DNA of 64,000 nucleotides, taken from assembly GCF_020740795.1 (NCBI RefSeq), contig NC_067301.1, positions 6,772,501 to 6,836,500 of the forward strand. Reading direction: 5' to 3'. The notes beneath the pieces were generated by a model that was not told the DNA's origin, made no database searches, and worked only from the letters and a program-made list of their open reading frames with translations. The translations under genes and the position numbers were made by a program. Of the stretch, positions 22,191-33,468 are shown one piece after another. Position 1 is the stretch's first letter, and every line of letters begins with the position of its first letter. The stretch comes from Apus apus. Lineage: Eukaryota > Chordata > Aves > Apodiformes > Apodidae.

Positions 22191-23620
22191 AGCTTCTCCT
22201 CCCAACTGCCACCCCTGCACATGGGAACAGCTTTTCTCCCACCCTCTTTCACAGCTGTGCCTCACTCATCCCCAGCCCCCACCTCTCAAGCTTGTGTGTC
22301 TTCTGGTTACTCCAACACACCTTCCATTCCTTTCTTCTCAGAGCCTAAAATGGACCATGTATCTCAAAGCTCTCATTACCTGCACACTGTATGGAAAACA
22401 CCTTTTTTCTAAACTTGCTGTATTCTGACAAACCCAGCCTAAATCCCCACGGCAAACAAGCTGACCTGGTTTTAGTGGTAAAGCCAGAATTATGGCACAG
22501 GAAGTGCTGGCCCTGCCAGGCTGACACACAGAACTACTCCAGTCTCTGGCATCAGGATAAAAATACATAATTAAAAATGAAAATCAAAAAAATTGATCTT
22601 TCACGCCCAAATACACTCAAGGAGGGTTCCAGGCCCTTTGGCAAACATATAAACAGGCACTGCAAGAAAGCAACAACAGTTCAAGCACGTGATGCTGTCA
22701 CCAGCCAACGCTGGAACCATGAGCTGAACCTGGCTTTGAGAGTCTACAAACGTGTCATGAGAAACTCACAGACCTGCAGCCTGGTGCTCTGCAACGTCCT
22801 GTTTTCTCACCCCACTGGAAGCCCAATACATCCCCAAAGTCACCCAACTTCAGAGCATTCGGCCACTGAGAGCTCTGGTCACTCATCCCAAATGAAAACA
22901 CCCAGATCAATACAAGAGAGGAAGACCCAGGTACCCAGACAATCCTCCTGCCTCCTGCTCCTGCCAAACCACTTGGACCAGGCTGCTGGAAGGAAGCTGG
23001 ATGGAGCTCAGCATCTCACAGGAGATACCACTTGTCCTCCCCTTCATGTCAATGCTTGGCAGTCTTCCTCGGAGTGGTCCATAGCTCCCAGTTCCTGCAC
23101 TTCTCCTTCATCCCACGTCATCCTCTTCCTCGAGGTTCTGCTTTGCTCCTGGGAAGCAGGAGGGAAGTGGGGAGGGGAATGACTCCATCCCACCCACTTG
23201 TGTGCTGGTAATTATTGCTCGCAGGCAGATGCTGGGCCTCCCCCAGCAGCAGCTCCTTTTCCAGAAACAAATGAGCCAACTCATGGTGGATCCAGCTCCT
23301 GCTGGAAGCTGCTCTGCTTTCATCTAGCTCACAAGTTATTCCTCTAAGGAGTGGTATTTCAGCCAGAGTTGGGCAAGCTCGTTTGCTTTCATTTCAGTTC
23401 CACCTGAGCATCCTTGATTAAGGAGCCTGACACATCAAGCTCCCACTAACAAAAACTTGTGGGAAAACATGGGAAGAGAGAAGTCAGCAGGAGGAGGAAA
23501 CGAGCACAAGAGGGAGCTGAATGTAAAGGGATTCTGAGATGCTGCCTGGGATGAAAATGGCCATTCACAGTTTCTAACCACATGATTATGGAATATACTG
23601 ATGCAGACGTAACAAAAACA
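22191..23620. other. Intergenic, one unexplained open frame
   Basis: Contains a 201-codon open frame on the plus strand (22577-23182) rich in Ser, Pro and His, with no recognisable domain and no convincing splice or promoter context. Chance is the simplest explanation. No repeat signature was seen. Confidence 0.4.
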
Positions 23621-24428
23621 GGCTGGAGACTTGGGCAGGGAAAAACCTGATGAAGTTCAACAAGGGCAAGTGTAGAGTTTTGCATTTGGGGAAGAAAAAT
23701 GCCATGTACCAGTACAGGTTGGGGGCTGAGCTGCTGGAGAGCAGGGTAGGGGAAAGGGACCTGGGGGTCCTGGTGGACAGGAGGATGACCATGAGCCAGC
23801 AATGTGCCCTTGTAGCCAAGAAGGCCAGTGGATCCTGGGGTGCATTAGAAAGGGGGTGGTTAGTAGGTCAAGGAAGGTTCTCCTCCCCCTCTATTCTGCA
23901 TTGGTGAGGCCACATCTGGAATATTTTGTCCAGTTCTGGGCCCCTCAGTTCAAGAAGGACAGGGAACTGCTGGAAAGAGTCCAGCTCAGAGCCACAGAGA
24001 TGCTGAAGGGAGTGGAACATCTCCCTGATGAGGAAAGGCTGAGGGAGCTGGGGCTCTTGAGCTTGGAGGAGACTGAGGGGTGACCTCATCCATGGTTACA
24101 AAAACTAAAGGGTGAGTGTCAAGAAGATGGAGTTCAGCTTTTTTCAGTGATGACCAGTGACAGGACAAGGAGTAATGGATACAAATTGGAGCACAGGAGG
24201 TTTAAGGTGAATATCAGAAAAAATTTTTTTACTGTGAGAGTGACAGAGCCCTGGGACAGGCTGCCCAGAGAGGCTGTGGAGTCTCCTTCTCTGGAGACAT
24301 TCAAAGCCCACCTGGATGGGTTCCTATGTGATGTGCTCTGGGTGACCCTGCTCTGGCAGGGGGGTTGGGCTGGGGGATCTTTCCAGGTCCCTTCCAACCC
24401 CTGGGATTCTGTGATTCTATGATTCTAC
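23621..24428 (+). mobile_element. CR1 LINE, ORF2 C-terminus plus 3' UTR
   Basis: The sense frame gives [19 protein letters not shown], then [21 protein letters not shown] one-base loss near 23830 shifts the frame to [21 protein letters not shown] further gap near 24070 breaks the '[12 protein letters not shown]' part. It ends GTGATTCTATGATTCTAC. It is a close sibling of the copy at 29742, including the frameshift. Confidence 0.95.
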
Positions 24429-25415
24429 GAAAAACTGTTGGTTAAACAATCTGAAAGCTGGGAGCAAGCAGACCTCTGAAACACAGACCAACCAGACCAC
24501 TGAGACACAGTGAAATGGACCTTTTTGCCATCTAAATGGCCTCTCTGAGGACATCTGTGCCTGCTCCCTGCCACTTCTACCCCTGTCATTTTGTCGGGTT
24601 AGATGGTTCACACGGGCAAAATCTCCAGAGCTGATGGGAAAAGTGAGACTGTCTGGGTTTGCCAGGTTAAAGAAAGAGAACAAATTGTCTTCTGAACACC
24701 TTCCTAGGGGCTGAGTCATCAATCTGCAGCAAGACGTGAGTCCAAACTATAACAAAACTTCCCTAGGAAAGAAAACTGCTGGATTAAGATGTGCTCGTTA
24801 TGGTGATGGACACAGCTCCAAGATGTCCTCAGGCAGGAGGATTCATGCTGTGTTTCTGGTGACTGCTCAGCCCCTTTGCCAGAAATCTGAACTATAGAAA
24901 TCACTTTGCCAGCATTTCAGGTACAGGGAGTGGTAACAAACCTCTTCTATTCCTCAGGAATCCTGTCTTTTGCCTGCTTATTTTTTCAATTAAAACATTT
25001 TAGGAAAATGCTCTTGCCAGAGTGGCCTGAATTTACCCTGCATCCACAACAGGGAATAAAATAGTCTAATAGCTGGTGAAAAATCAAAATAAAGTCTATA
25101 TTAGTAAACTCTTCCATATAAAATTCACCTAATAAAACTAATTGTGCTTCCATGAGCCCCATGCAGCTCCATTCCACTCCTGGCATTTCACAGCATGACA
25201 TGAATCAGAGAGAGAAAAGGCAGGGGAAGCAGGTACCTGACAAAGCATAAACCCATCCATTAAGGAGGAAACTGTTTTCCTGGCAGTGCCAGAAGAAGAC
25301 CCTTCTGCTGCAGCTTTGTGTTCCAGCCCACACTGATGACCTTGATTCCCAGTGGAAAGATATGAGTGTGGTGAGACCTCTTCCAGCACTGCTTGAAATA
25401 TGGAGCTAGATCTTA
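24429..25415. other. Intergenic, nothing recognised
   Basis: Unique, AT-rich toward 25000-25140. No gene or repeat signature. Confidence 0.5.
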
Positions 25416-25810
25416 TCATAGAATCATGGAATCATGGAATGGTTTAGGTTGGAAGGAACCTTATAGATCATCTAGATCCAACCCCCTGCATGGGCAGGGA
25501 CACCTCCCACCAGACCAAGTTGCTCCAAGCCCCATCCAACCTGCCTTTCAGCACTGCCAGGGATGGGGCAGCCACAGCTTCCCTGGGCAGCCTGGGCCAG
25601 GGTCTCACCACCCTCACAGGGAAGAACTCTTCCCTAATGTCCAACCTGAATCTCCCCTCTTTAAGCTTCAAACCATTGCCCCTTGTCCTCCCACTCCACA
25701 CCCGTGTCAAAAGCCCCACCAGCTTTCTTGTAGGGCCCTTCAGATATTGGGAAGTTGCTGTAAGGTCACCACGGAGCCTCCTCAGCCAGAGCAGCTGGAT
25801 GGCCTCCAAC
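25416..25810 (-). mobile_element. CR1 LINE fragment
   Basis: Antisense. The inverted tail is doubled (CATAGAATCATGGAATCATG). The rest follows the 'ctgcatgggcagggacacct' subfamily to 'ggagcctcctcagccagagc'. Confidence 0.93.
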
Positions 25811-27599
25811 CACTCACCCCAAATGTGTCTGGTTTTTTTAAAATTTTAGTAAACAGGCTGGAGAAGAAAAAACACATGGGTTGTTTGTTCTGCTTCCAGG
25901 AAGGTTTGTGAGATGGTGTGTCCTGAGTGTTGCCAGAGTGCTGTGTACCTGAGGGAGAACCTGCCAGTAACCTTCTCTCTTGGTGCAAGCTGAGCAGTGT
26001 TGGTCACACATGCTCCATGCCTCTGCTTGCCACAGAGAGAAATTCTTATGAATACACCTACTTGTGAATATATACATACTCATGAAGAAATTCTCCAAAG
26101 CCAAAAAGTAGATTAGTGGAAGAGCTAAGCAGAGGATCTCAGGCTTTATCTCCCAGGACCTTGTCAGGGAAGTTCAAGTCCCAATATTTTAGAAATGCTC
26201 CTGCTGAAATGTACTGGGCTGATCCAACCTGGCCACTGGGCTGACAGAAACTTCTGAGGATGATGGTCTCACAAGAGGGGAGTGTCCCCTCTGCTAGATC
26301 AGGGTGGTTGAGGCTTTGTCAAGCCAAATCTTTGATAGAAGACCTCAGAGGGTGGAAATACTTTGGTGACCTGTCCAAGGATTACAGAAAATTTTGGGGA
26401 AAGCTTTTCCCAAGATACTATTTGCAGCTGTTGCCCCTTGTTGTACTGTCTGGTACCACTTGGTTTTCCTCTACCCCTTTAGCAGTTGTCCTCCATGAAG
26501 CTGTAGCTAGTCAGTCAGTCCTTCAGCCCTTGTCACCTGAATTACCCAACCCAGGTCCCACCACTTCTCCTTATAGCTCCTGTGATCCAGGCATGATCAT
26601 CCTGGTCACCCCCCTCCACTGAACTATCTAGTTTTTCAGCATCTCAGGTTCTTCTCGGGCAGTTGGAAGAAGCCAGGGATGATACATCACAGAGCACCAA
26701 ATGAGAGAAGTCTTCTCCAACTACTGAGAAACAACAGCCCCGCTCCCCTGGGGGCTCCGTAGACTTGGGTGAATTGTTGGAATCACGGATCTTAAAAGGG
26801 TCTTTTCCAACCAAAATTATTCTCTGATTCTTCTCTCTGGCTTGGCCCAGGAGCCCACTGAGCAGGAGGCTGAACCACCAGCCCACCCTGTGGTTCACAC
26901 AAGGAGCCAGCTGCCCTGCACGGGGCACAGTTCCTGCTCAGAGCCTTGTTCACAGGCAGGGATTTGCTCTTTGTCTGAAAAAAAATATATAAGAGGTCAA
27001 TAATCCCCTTCAGGAACCATCTGATATTGTTCAAACAGAGCAAACAAGCTTCTGTTAAGCTGCCTGGACATTTTTATACAGCACTTCTGGACACTTGATG
27101 TTTTACAAAGGTCACGGGGCTTCCAGGAAGCTTCCTTGGTGCGTTGGAACGGGGCCTATTCTGCTTCATTTCTGACATGTCTTTTTTAGAGTGGAGTTGT
27201 TAATTGTCCTTAGTAACTTCCTGAGATCCTGAGTCACGTTATTTGTCAGGAAAAGGTCTTTGTAAAGATATAATTACTGGGCCCACTGGATTCCCTGGTG
27301 GAACACTTCGGTGCCAATAAGCAAAGGCTCAAAAATAATGAGCCAAGACTAAGCCAGAGGGTGAGGAGGTGATGGGGGTTTCCTCACAGCTCCTGACACA
27401 AGGAGGAATTGCTTAGGAGAAGCTGCAGGCAGCAGTTTCTTCTGGGTGGCACAAGCACAGGGCACCTACATGCACAGGAATCAGCCCTGCAGTGCTGGAG
27501 GGTGAGACCAGCCTGCCACTCCCTGCTGGGGCATCTTCACATCCCAGAGTCTTCAGCCACTCCATGACAAAAGCAATGCTTGGTGTCTCTAGATGATAT
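25811..27599. other. Intergenic, small CR1-like scrap
   Basis: Mostly unique. At 26778-26834 there is a short sense scrap ('tggaatcacggatcttaaaa', 'tcttttccaaccaaaattat', 'ctctgattc') that looks like a decayed CR1 3' end. No coding exon was recognised. Confidence 0.5.
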
Positions 27600-27703
27600 T
27601 ATGGAATTACAGAATCATGGAATGGTTTGAGTTGGAAGGGACCTTAAAGATCATCCAGTTCCAACCCCCCTGCATGGGCAGGGACACCTCCCACCAGACC
27701 CCT
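27600..27703 (-). mobile_element. CR1 LINE 3' end, short
   Basis: Antisense ~100-bp piece: ACAGAATCATGGAATGG, 'ggaagggaccttaaagatca', ending at 'acctcccaccagacccc'. Confidence 0.9.
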
Positions 27704-27837
27704 GCAGTGTCCCACACCCCTGTAACCAGCCCCATCATGCATTTTGGGTGAGCAGGAACATGTTCTACTGTGATCTTCCCTTACCTGGTCTCCTAGCCAG
27801 GGAACCAGCAGGATGGGGTGCTGGAAACCAAAACAGC

Positions 27838-28147
27838 CTGAAGGGGCTACAGAAAAGCTGAGGTGGGTCTTTTTGAAAAGTGCATGGAGTGATAGAACAA
27901 GGGGGAACAGTTTCGTGCCCAAAGAGGGGAGATTTAGATGAGATTTTAGGTGGTGAGAGCCTGGCCCAGGCTGCCCAGAGAAGCTGTGGCTGCCCCATCC
28001 CTGGCAGTGTTGAAGGGCAGGTTGGATGGGGCTTGGAGCAGCCTGGGCTGGTGGGAGGTGTCCCTGCCCATGCAGGGGATTGGGATCTAGGTGATCTTTA
28101 AGGTCCCTTCCAACCTAAACCATTCTATGATTCTGTGATTCTATGAT
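27838..28147 (+). mobile_element. CR1 LINE 3' end
   Basis: Sense copy with a ~20-bp internal deletion before 'ggtggtgagagcctggccca'. It ends in a triple tail TTCTATGATTCTGTGATTCT. It faces the antisense copies on both sides. Confidence 0.92.
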
Positions 28148-28242
28148 CACTTCTCTGATCAGTACATGTCGCTGCAGATGGTCAAGAACCCACATGATAC
28201 CTTCCCCTCACATTCCTCCCGGCCACAAAATTAGGATTAGAA

Positions 28243-28412
28243 CCATAGAATCACAGAACCACCCAGGTTGGAAAAGCCCCTTGGGATCACCCAGTCCAAC
28301 CATCATCCCTGCTCTACCAAGTTCTCCCCTCAACCACATCCACCAACACCACATCCAAACCACCCTTCAACACACCCAGGGCTGGTGACTCCCCCACCTC
28401 CCTGGGCAGCCT
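28243..28412 (-). mobile_element. CR1 LINE 3' end
   Basis: Antisense, ACCATAGAATCACAGAACCA to 'acctccctgggcagcct', then cut off. It is tail-to-tail with 27838-28147 across about 95 bp. Confidence 0.9.
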
Positions 28413-29741
28413 AATGAATATTTCTCCTGGACCACGTGCCCTGGGACCATGTGCCTTGTGTAACCCCACAAAAGATTTAACTAAGATTTCACCCCAGTCT
28501 TCACTGAGCCAGAGCTTTACAGGCCATGGAGCAGATCATCATGACTGTGACTCACAGCTCCACTTTTTGGGGGAAAAAAAGACACAAAGAAAATAAATGC
28601 TCAAAGCCCAAAATTCCTGAGAGGGAGCCCTCCAGGTCACACAGGCTGGGGACCATCATGGTCAATGTCAAGGAATTTCAACTGACAAAACTAAGAGTCA
28701 TCAGAGGGGATGATATTATGATCCTCTCTCCGAGGATTATATTTACATCAGATCGTTTGTGGGTCCAGGTTTCTGTGGCAGCAGCTCCCGAGAAGGGTGA
28801 CAGAAGGTGACCCAAACCTCCCTGCAGGGAGCTGGACTTGGGGCACTGACCCCACTAATCCCTGTGATGCTGCAGGTTGGGGATTCTGCACAGACAACCC
28901 CAGTAAAAGCTGCTGGTTCCTCCTGAGAGGGGGAGGGTTGTGCCTCATGGAAGCCCCCTGAGATACCACCAAGGTCGCAGAATCAAAGGGGTTGGAAGGG
29001 ACTTCTGAAGATCATCACTTTTTGCAAAAGTGCTGCGTGGCCAGTAGGTTCCCATCAGGTTACCTGGCCCCAGGTGCTTCTGCTGAAGTTACATGGCACG
29101 TGCCCTGTTCAAAAGCACTGCTGAAACACCAGAGGACTGCATCTCCAGGCTGCCAGGGAAACCCACTTGCTCTCTGAAGACTCTCCCTGCACGAGTCACA
29201 GTTTCTTTTCCTCCCCAAACACCAGCCAAATCTGTTCAATACCAGGTGTCAAACGGAAATATGGAACAGTCCTGGCTCACACAGGCCCCTGCAGAATCAC
29301 ACGTGATGCAACCCCCTCGTGTGATCCCTCATACCTCCTCCCTGAGCGTGTCTTCCTCCCATCAGTCTCACAAGGACGTTGTCATTACTGCACGATGAGA
29401 TAATTTTCCCAGAACGAGCCCAATAAACCCAGATGATCCAGTTAAGGTCGCGCAGTCAAACCCGGATCAGTGGGAAGCAGGCAATCCACACAGGACCACA
29501 GAATTTTTTAAGTTGGAAGGGACCTGAAAGATCATCAAGTTCCAACTCCCCACGACCAGCCCAAGCTTTTTTTTCACAGCTGACTTACTTCCCTGGCCAC
29601 CAAATATTGCAGAGCACCTGGGTCTGTTTTTAAAGACAGCAGGAGTTGGCAGCAGAGCCAGAAAATACTCCTCATCACTTTTGGAAAGATTTAGGGCAAT
29701 CTGAAGTGCTTGAACATCTTTTCTTCCCTAACTATGAGCCC
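28413..29741. other. Intergenic with two CR1 slivers
   Basis: Two antisense CR1 3' tips are visible: 28977-29018 ('cgcagaatcaaaggggttgg') and 29496-29563 ('cacagaattttttaagttgg', then 'tcatcaagttccaactcccc'). The remainder is unique, with no exon recognised. Confidence 0.6.
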
Positions 29742-30593
29742 TGCAGGCTGTGCTGCCATTCAGAGAGACTTAGACAGGCTGGAGAGTTGGGCGGGGAGAA
29801 ACATGATGAAATTCAACAAGGGCAAGTGTAGAGTTTTGCATTTGGGGAAGAACAACACGATGTCCCAGTATAGGTTGGGGGCTGACCTGCTGGAGAGCAG
29901 GGTAGGTGAAAGAGACCTGGGGGTCCTGGTGGACAGGAGGATGACCATGAGCCAGCAATGTGCCCTTGTGGCCAAGAAGGCCAGTGGATCCTGGGGTGCA
30001 TTAGAAAGGGGGTGGTTAGTAGGTCAAGAGAGGTTCTCCTCCCCCTCTATTCTGCATTGGTGAGGCCACATCTGGAATATTGTGTCCAGTTCTGGGCTCC
30101 TCAGTTCAGGAAGGACAGGGAACTGCTGGAAAGAGTCCAGGGCAGAGCCACAGAGATGATGGAGGGAGTGGAACATCTCCCTGATGAGGAAAGGCTGAGG
30201 GAGCTGGGTGTCTTGAGCTTGGAGAAGAGGAGGCTGAGGGGTGACCTCATCAATGTTTACAAATATGTAAGGGGTGAGTGTCAGGGAGATGGAGTTAGGC
30301 TCTTCTCAGTGATGACCAGTGATAGGACAAGGGGTAATGGATGCAAATTGGAGCAGAGGAGGTTTAAGGTGAATATCAGAAAAATTTTTTTTACTGTAAG
30401 AGTGACAGAGCCCTGGGACAGGCTGCCCAGAGAGGCTGTGGAGTCTCCTTCTCTGGAGACATTCAAAGCCCACCTGGATGGGTTCCTATGTGATGTACTC
30501 TGGGTGACCCTGCTCTGGCAGGGGGGTTGGACTAGATGATCTTTCGAGGTCCCTTCCAACCCCTGGGATTCTGTGATTCTATGATTCTGTGAT
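29742..30593 (+). mobile_element. CR1 LINE, longest copy in the window
   Basis: A sense copy of about 850 bp covering the end of ORF2 and the 3' UTR. Translation gives [40 protein letters not shown], then after a one-base deletion near 29987 [20 protein letters not shown] and [20 protein letters not shown]. The last part is open for 193 codons. It ends with three ATTCTRTG-type units. It is 5' truncated and cannot be autonomous. Confidence 0.96.
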
Positions 30594-31411
30594 TATTTGG
30601 ATGGCCCTTGGAATGCCTTGGATTTATCACACGTGCAACAGCAACATCCCCGTGGTAGTTTTTAACCCTCCTCTAACTGGTCTGTTCTCTCAGGCTCTAA
30701 GACAGGTTCCACGTGATCTTTTGTTGGAAAACTCCGTTTCCACCCAGGAGCTCAACTGACAACCATTGCAGGCTGCCACACAAATAAAATGCCCCCCAGC
30801 CAGAACGCCTGAGAGGGGAGGAGGAGCCTCCTCATTCTTTCCCAGTTTCCCAGTGAGCAGATTTCAGATTTTAATTCTTGAAAGGGTTCCCTTTCAGAAG
30901 GGCTCAGGGCCCTGCAAGAAGCATGAAGCCCACGATGGCTGCTTTTCCTCTCCCACCTCCATCTCATGTCACCCTCCTCCTTCACAAAAAAATGCACATT
31001 CCTTCACCTCCTTCTACTCTCTAGCTGCTTTCATAGCCCCACTGTTTAAACAATGCCAGCAGAGAGATTTAAATAATAATGAGTTCATCTAGAAGAAGGT
31101 TTTGCAAGCCTCACTAAAGGCCTGAGCAAAGACTCCCTGAGATTTTCTTCCCAACTTCCCTCTGATTTTCTACCTCAACTGAAAAACAACCACAAAAAAA
31201 AAGAGAATTAAAACATTTCCACTGTTTCCTGGCCTTTTTTCTGCTTTCTTTTTTCCACAAGGTCATCCTGTTTCAGGAGGGCATCTCAGGGACTTGTTGG
31301 GAAAATGCAGTTATAGTCATTATCTCAGTAGGCAGCAGAAGTGACTTTTCAGTTTGTGAGTTGTGTAGAAACCCAAACTCACAGCCTTGCTGATCTCGAG
31401 CAGGTGTGATT
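30594..31411. other. Intergenic, nothing recognised
   Basis: Unique sequence with a short A-run at about 31190-31201. No gene or element signature was found. Confidence 0.5.
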
Positions 31412-32100
31412 CATAGAATCAGGATATGCTGGGTTGGAAGGGATCCATGGGGATCATCAAGTCCAGCTCCTGTCCCTGTGTAGGGCACCCCAAGAATCAC
31501 CCCATGGGCCTCAGAGCATCATCCAAAGACTTCTTGAGCTCAGGCAGGCTTGGTGCTGTGACCACTGCCCTGGGGAGCTGGTTCCAGTGCTCAACCACCC
31601 TCTGGGGGAAAAACCTTCTCCTGATATCCAACCCCAACCTCCCCTGCTTCAGCTTCTGCCATTTCCCCCAGTCCTGTCCCAGGTCACAGGAGGGAGGAGA
31701 TCAGGACCTGCCCCATCTCTTCCCCTGGTGAGGAACCACAGGCTGCAGTGAGGTCACCCCTCAGCCTCCTCTTCTCCAGGCTGAACAATCCCAGTGACCT
31801 CAGCAGCTCCTCAGAAGACATCCCTTCCAGACCCTTCCCCATCCTCGTGGCTCTCCTCTGGACACTCTCCAGTAGCTTGATGGCCTTTTGACACGGGGGT
31901 GCCCAGCCCTGCAGGCAGTGCTCCAGGTGAGGCTGCACCAGAGCAGGGTTGTGCCCCAGGGCAGGGTTGGCCCTCCTGCCTGCCAGGACAGGGCTGGCTC
32001 CTCTGCAGCTGCCAGGACCAGGACCCCCAGCTCCCTCTCCACCTGCTCCTCTCCAGCCACTCCTTCCCATGGCTGTACTGACCACCTGGGCTGCCCCATC
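31412..32100 (-). mobile_element. CR1 LINE fragment, older subfamily
   Basis: Antisense. The inverted tail TCATAGAATCAGGATATGC is followed by 'gggttggaagggatccatgg'. The minus-strand frame includes [20 protein letters not shown] and [20 protein letters not shown], the CR1 ORF2 C-terminus. The sequence differs clearly from the other copies. The right edge is approximate. Confidence 0.9.
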
Positions 32101-32350
32101 CCAGGGGCAGAATCCAACCCTATGTGGGTTCTGGGTTCATCACCTCCCAGCCAGGATCATCTTGCCAAGAAGAAGACAGGAAAGGTTCACCAGCACTTGC
32201 AGCCATCAGGGAACACTGACCAGCTATTTCTGAATAAATCTCCCTTAGCAGTAATAGAGCTGGTGATGTTCATCACCCAGCTGGGATAAATTAATAAATA
32301 GTACAATAATAAAATAATAGACAAAACATTCAATGGAGCACATTGTACAT

Positions 32351-32530
32351 CATAGAATCATGACTGGTTTGGGTTGGAAGGGACTCTAAAGACCATCCAG
32401 TCCCAACCCCCTGCATGGGCAGGGACACCTCCCAGCAGCCCAGGCTGCTCCAAGCCCCATCCAACCTGCCCTTCAACACTGCCAGGGATGGGGCAGCCAC
32501 AGCTTCCCTGGGGAACCTGGGCCAGGCTCA
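32351..32530 (-). mobile_element. CR1 LINE 3' end
   Basis: Antisense, CATAGAATCATGACTGGTTT to 'ggaacctgggccaggctcac'. It is cut off abruptly, as 5'-truncated LINE copies are. Confidence 0.92.
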
Positions 32531-32814
32531 CCAGTTCACCAGTCCTGAAACTGTGTTTATATTTTTAATCCTAAAGTATTTCCTAAGTCAAATATGACAT
32601 TTCTGAAAGTCATTTTCATGGTACTGGTGACAGTAGGCATGAAGTTCCCAGACTTCTGGTAATGTGAAGAACAGCTTCTTTCCACAGAGGGGTCACCACG
32701 ACTAAGCTGGTGGGCATGTCTGCACATCTACACAAAGGGAACAAATTACACTCCAGGAGTTTTTCAGAATAACTGATTCCAAGAGAACTAGGGAATAAGT
32801 CAGATGCTTAGTCA

Positions 32815-33468
32815 GAGAATCACAGAATGTTGGGGGTTGGAAGGGACCTCTGAAGATCATCCAGTCCAACCCCCCTGCCAGAGCAGGACCAAAACCAGGG
32901 CAGGTCACTCAGAAAGGCATCCAGACAGGTCTGGAAAGTCTCCAGAGAAGGAGACTCCACAGCCTCTCTGGGCAGCCTGTCCCAGGGCTCTGTCACCCTC
33001 ACAGCAAAGAAGTTCTTCCTCATCTTGAGGTGGAACTTCCTGGGCTCCAGTTTGAATCCATTGCCCCTCGTCCTGTCCCAGGGCACAAGTGACAAGAGCT
33101 TGTCCCTGCCTTTTGATGCCCTCATGGATTGATAGACATTCATTAGATCCCCCCTCAGGCTTCTCCTCTCCAGACTGAACAGCCCCAGGTCTCTCAGCCT
33201 CTCCTCATCAGGCAGGTGTTCCAGCCCCTTCATCATCCTCGTGGCCTCCCTTGGACTCTCTCCAGCAGATCCCTGTCCCTCTGGAGCTGGGGAGCCCAGA
33301 ACTGGGCACAACACTCCAAGTGAGGCCTCACCAGGGCTGAGAAGGGGGGCAGAACCTCCCTGGATCTGCTGGACACACTCCTCTTGATGCACCCCAAGAT
33401 AACATTGGCCTTCTTGGCCACAAGGGCACCTTGTTGTCCCATGGAGAACTTGTTGTCTACCAGGACTA
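32815..33468 (-). mobile_element. CR1 LINE, ORF2 C-terminus plus 3' UTR
   Basis: Antisense copy with a minus-strand frame of 273 codons (33641-32820) that includes [20 protein letters not shown] and [20 protein letters not shown]. The ORF starts in non-CR1 sequence, so its N-terminal part is spurious. It is near-identical to 19059 and 46139. Confidence 0.95.

Noticed and set aside
22577..23182. Calling this 201-codon frame a gene
   Set aside because: No domain, no splice signals checked convincingly, biased composition; kept only as a low-interest finding.
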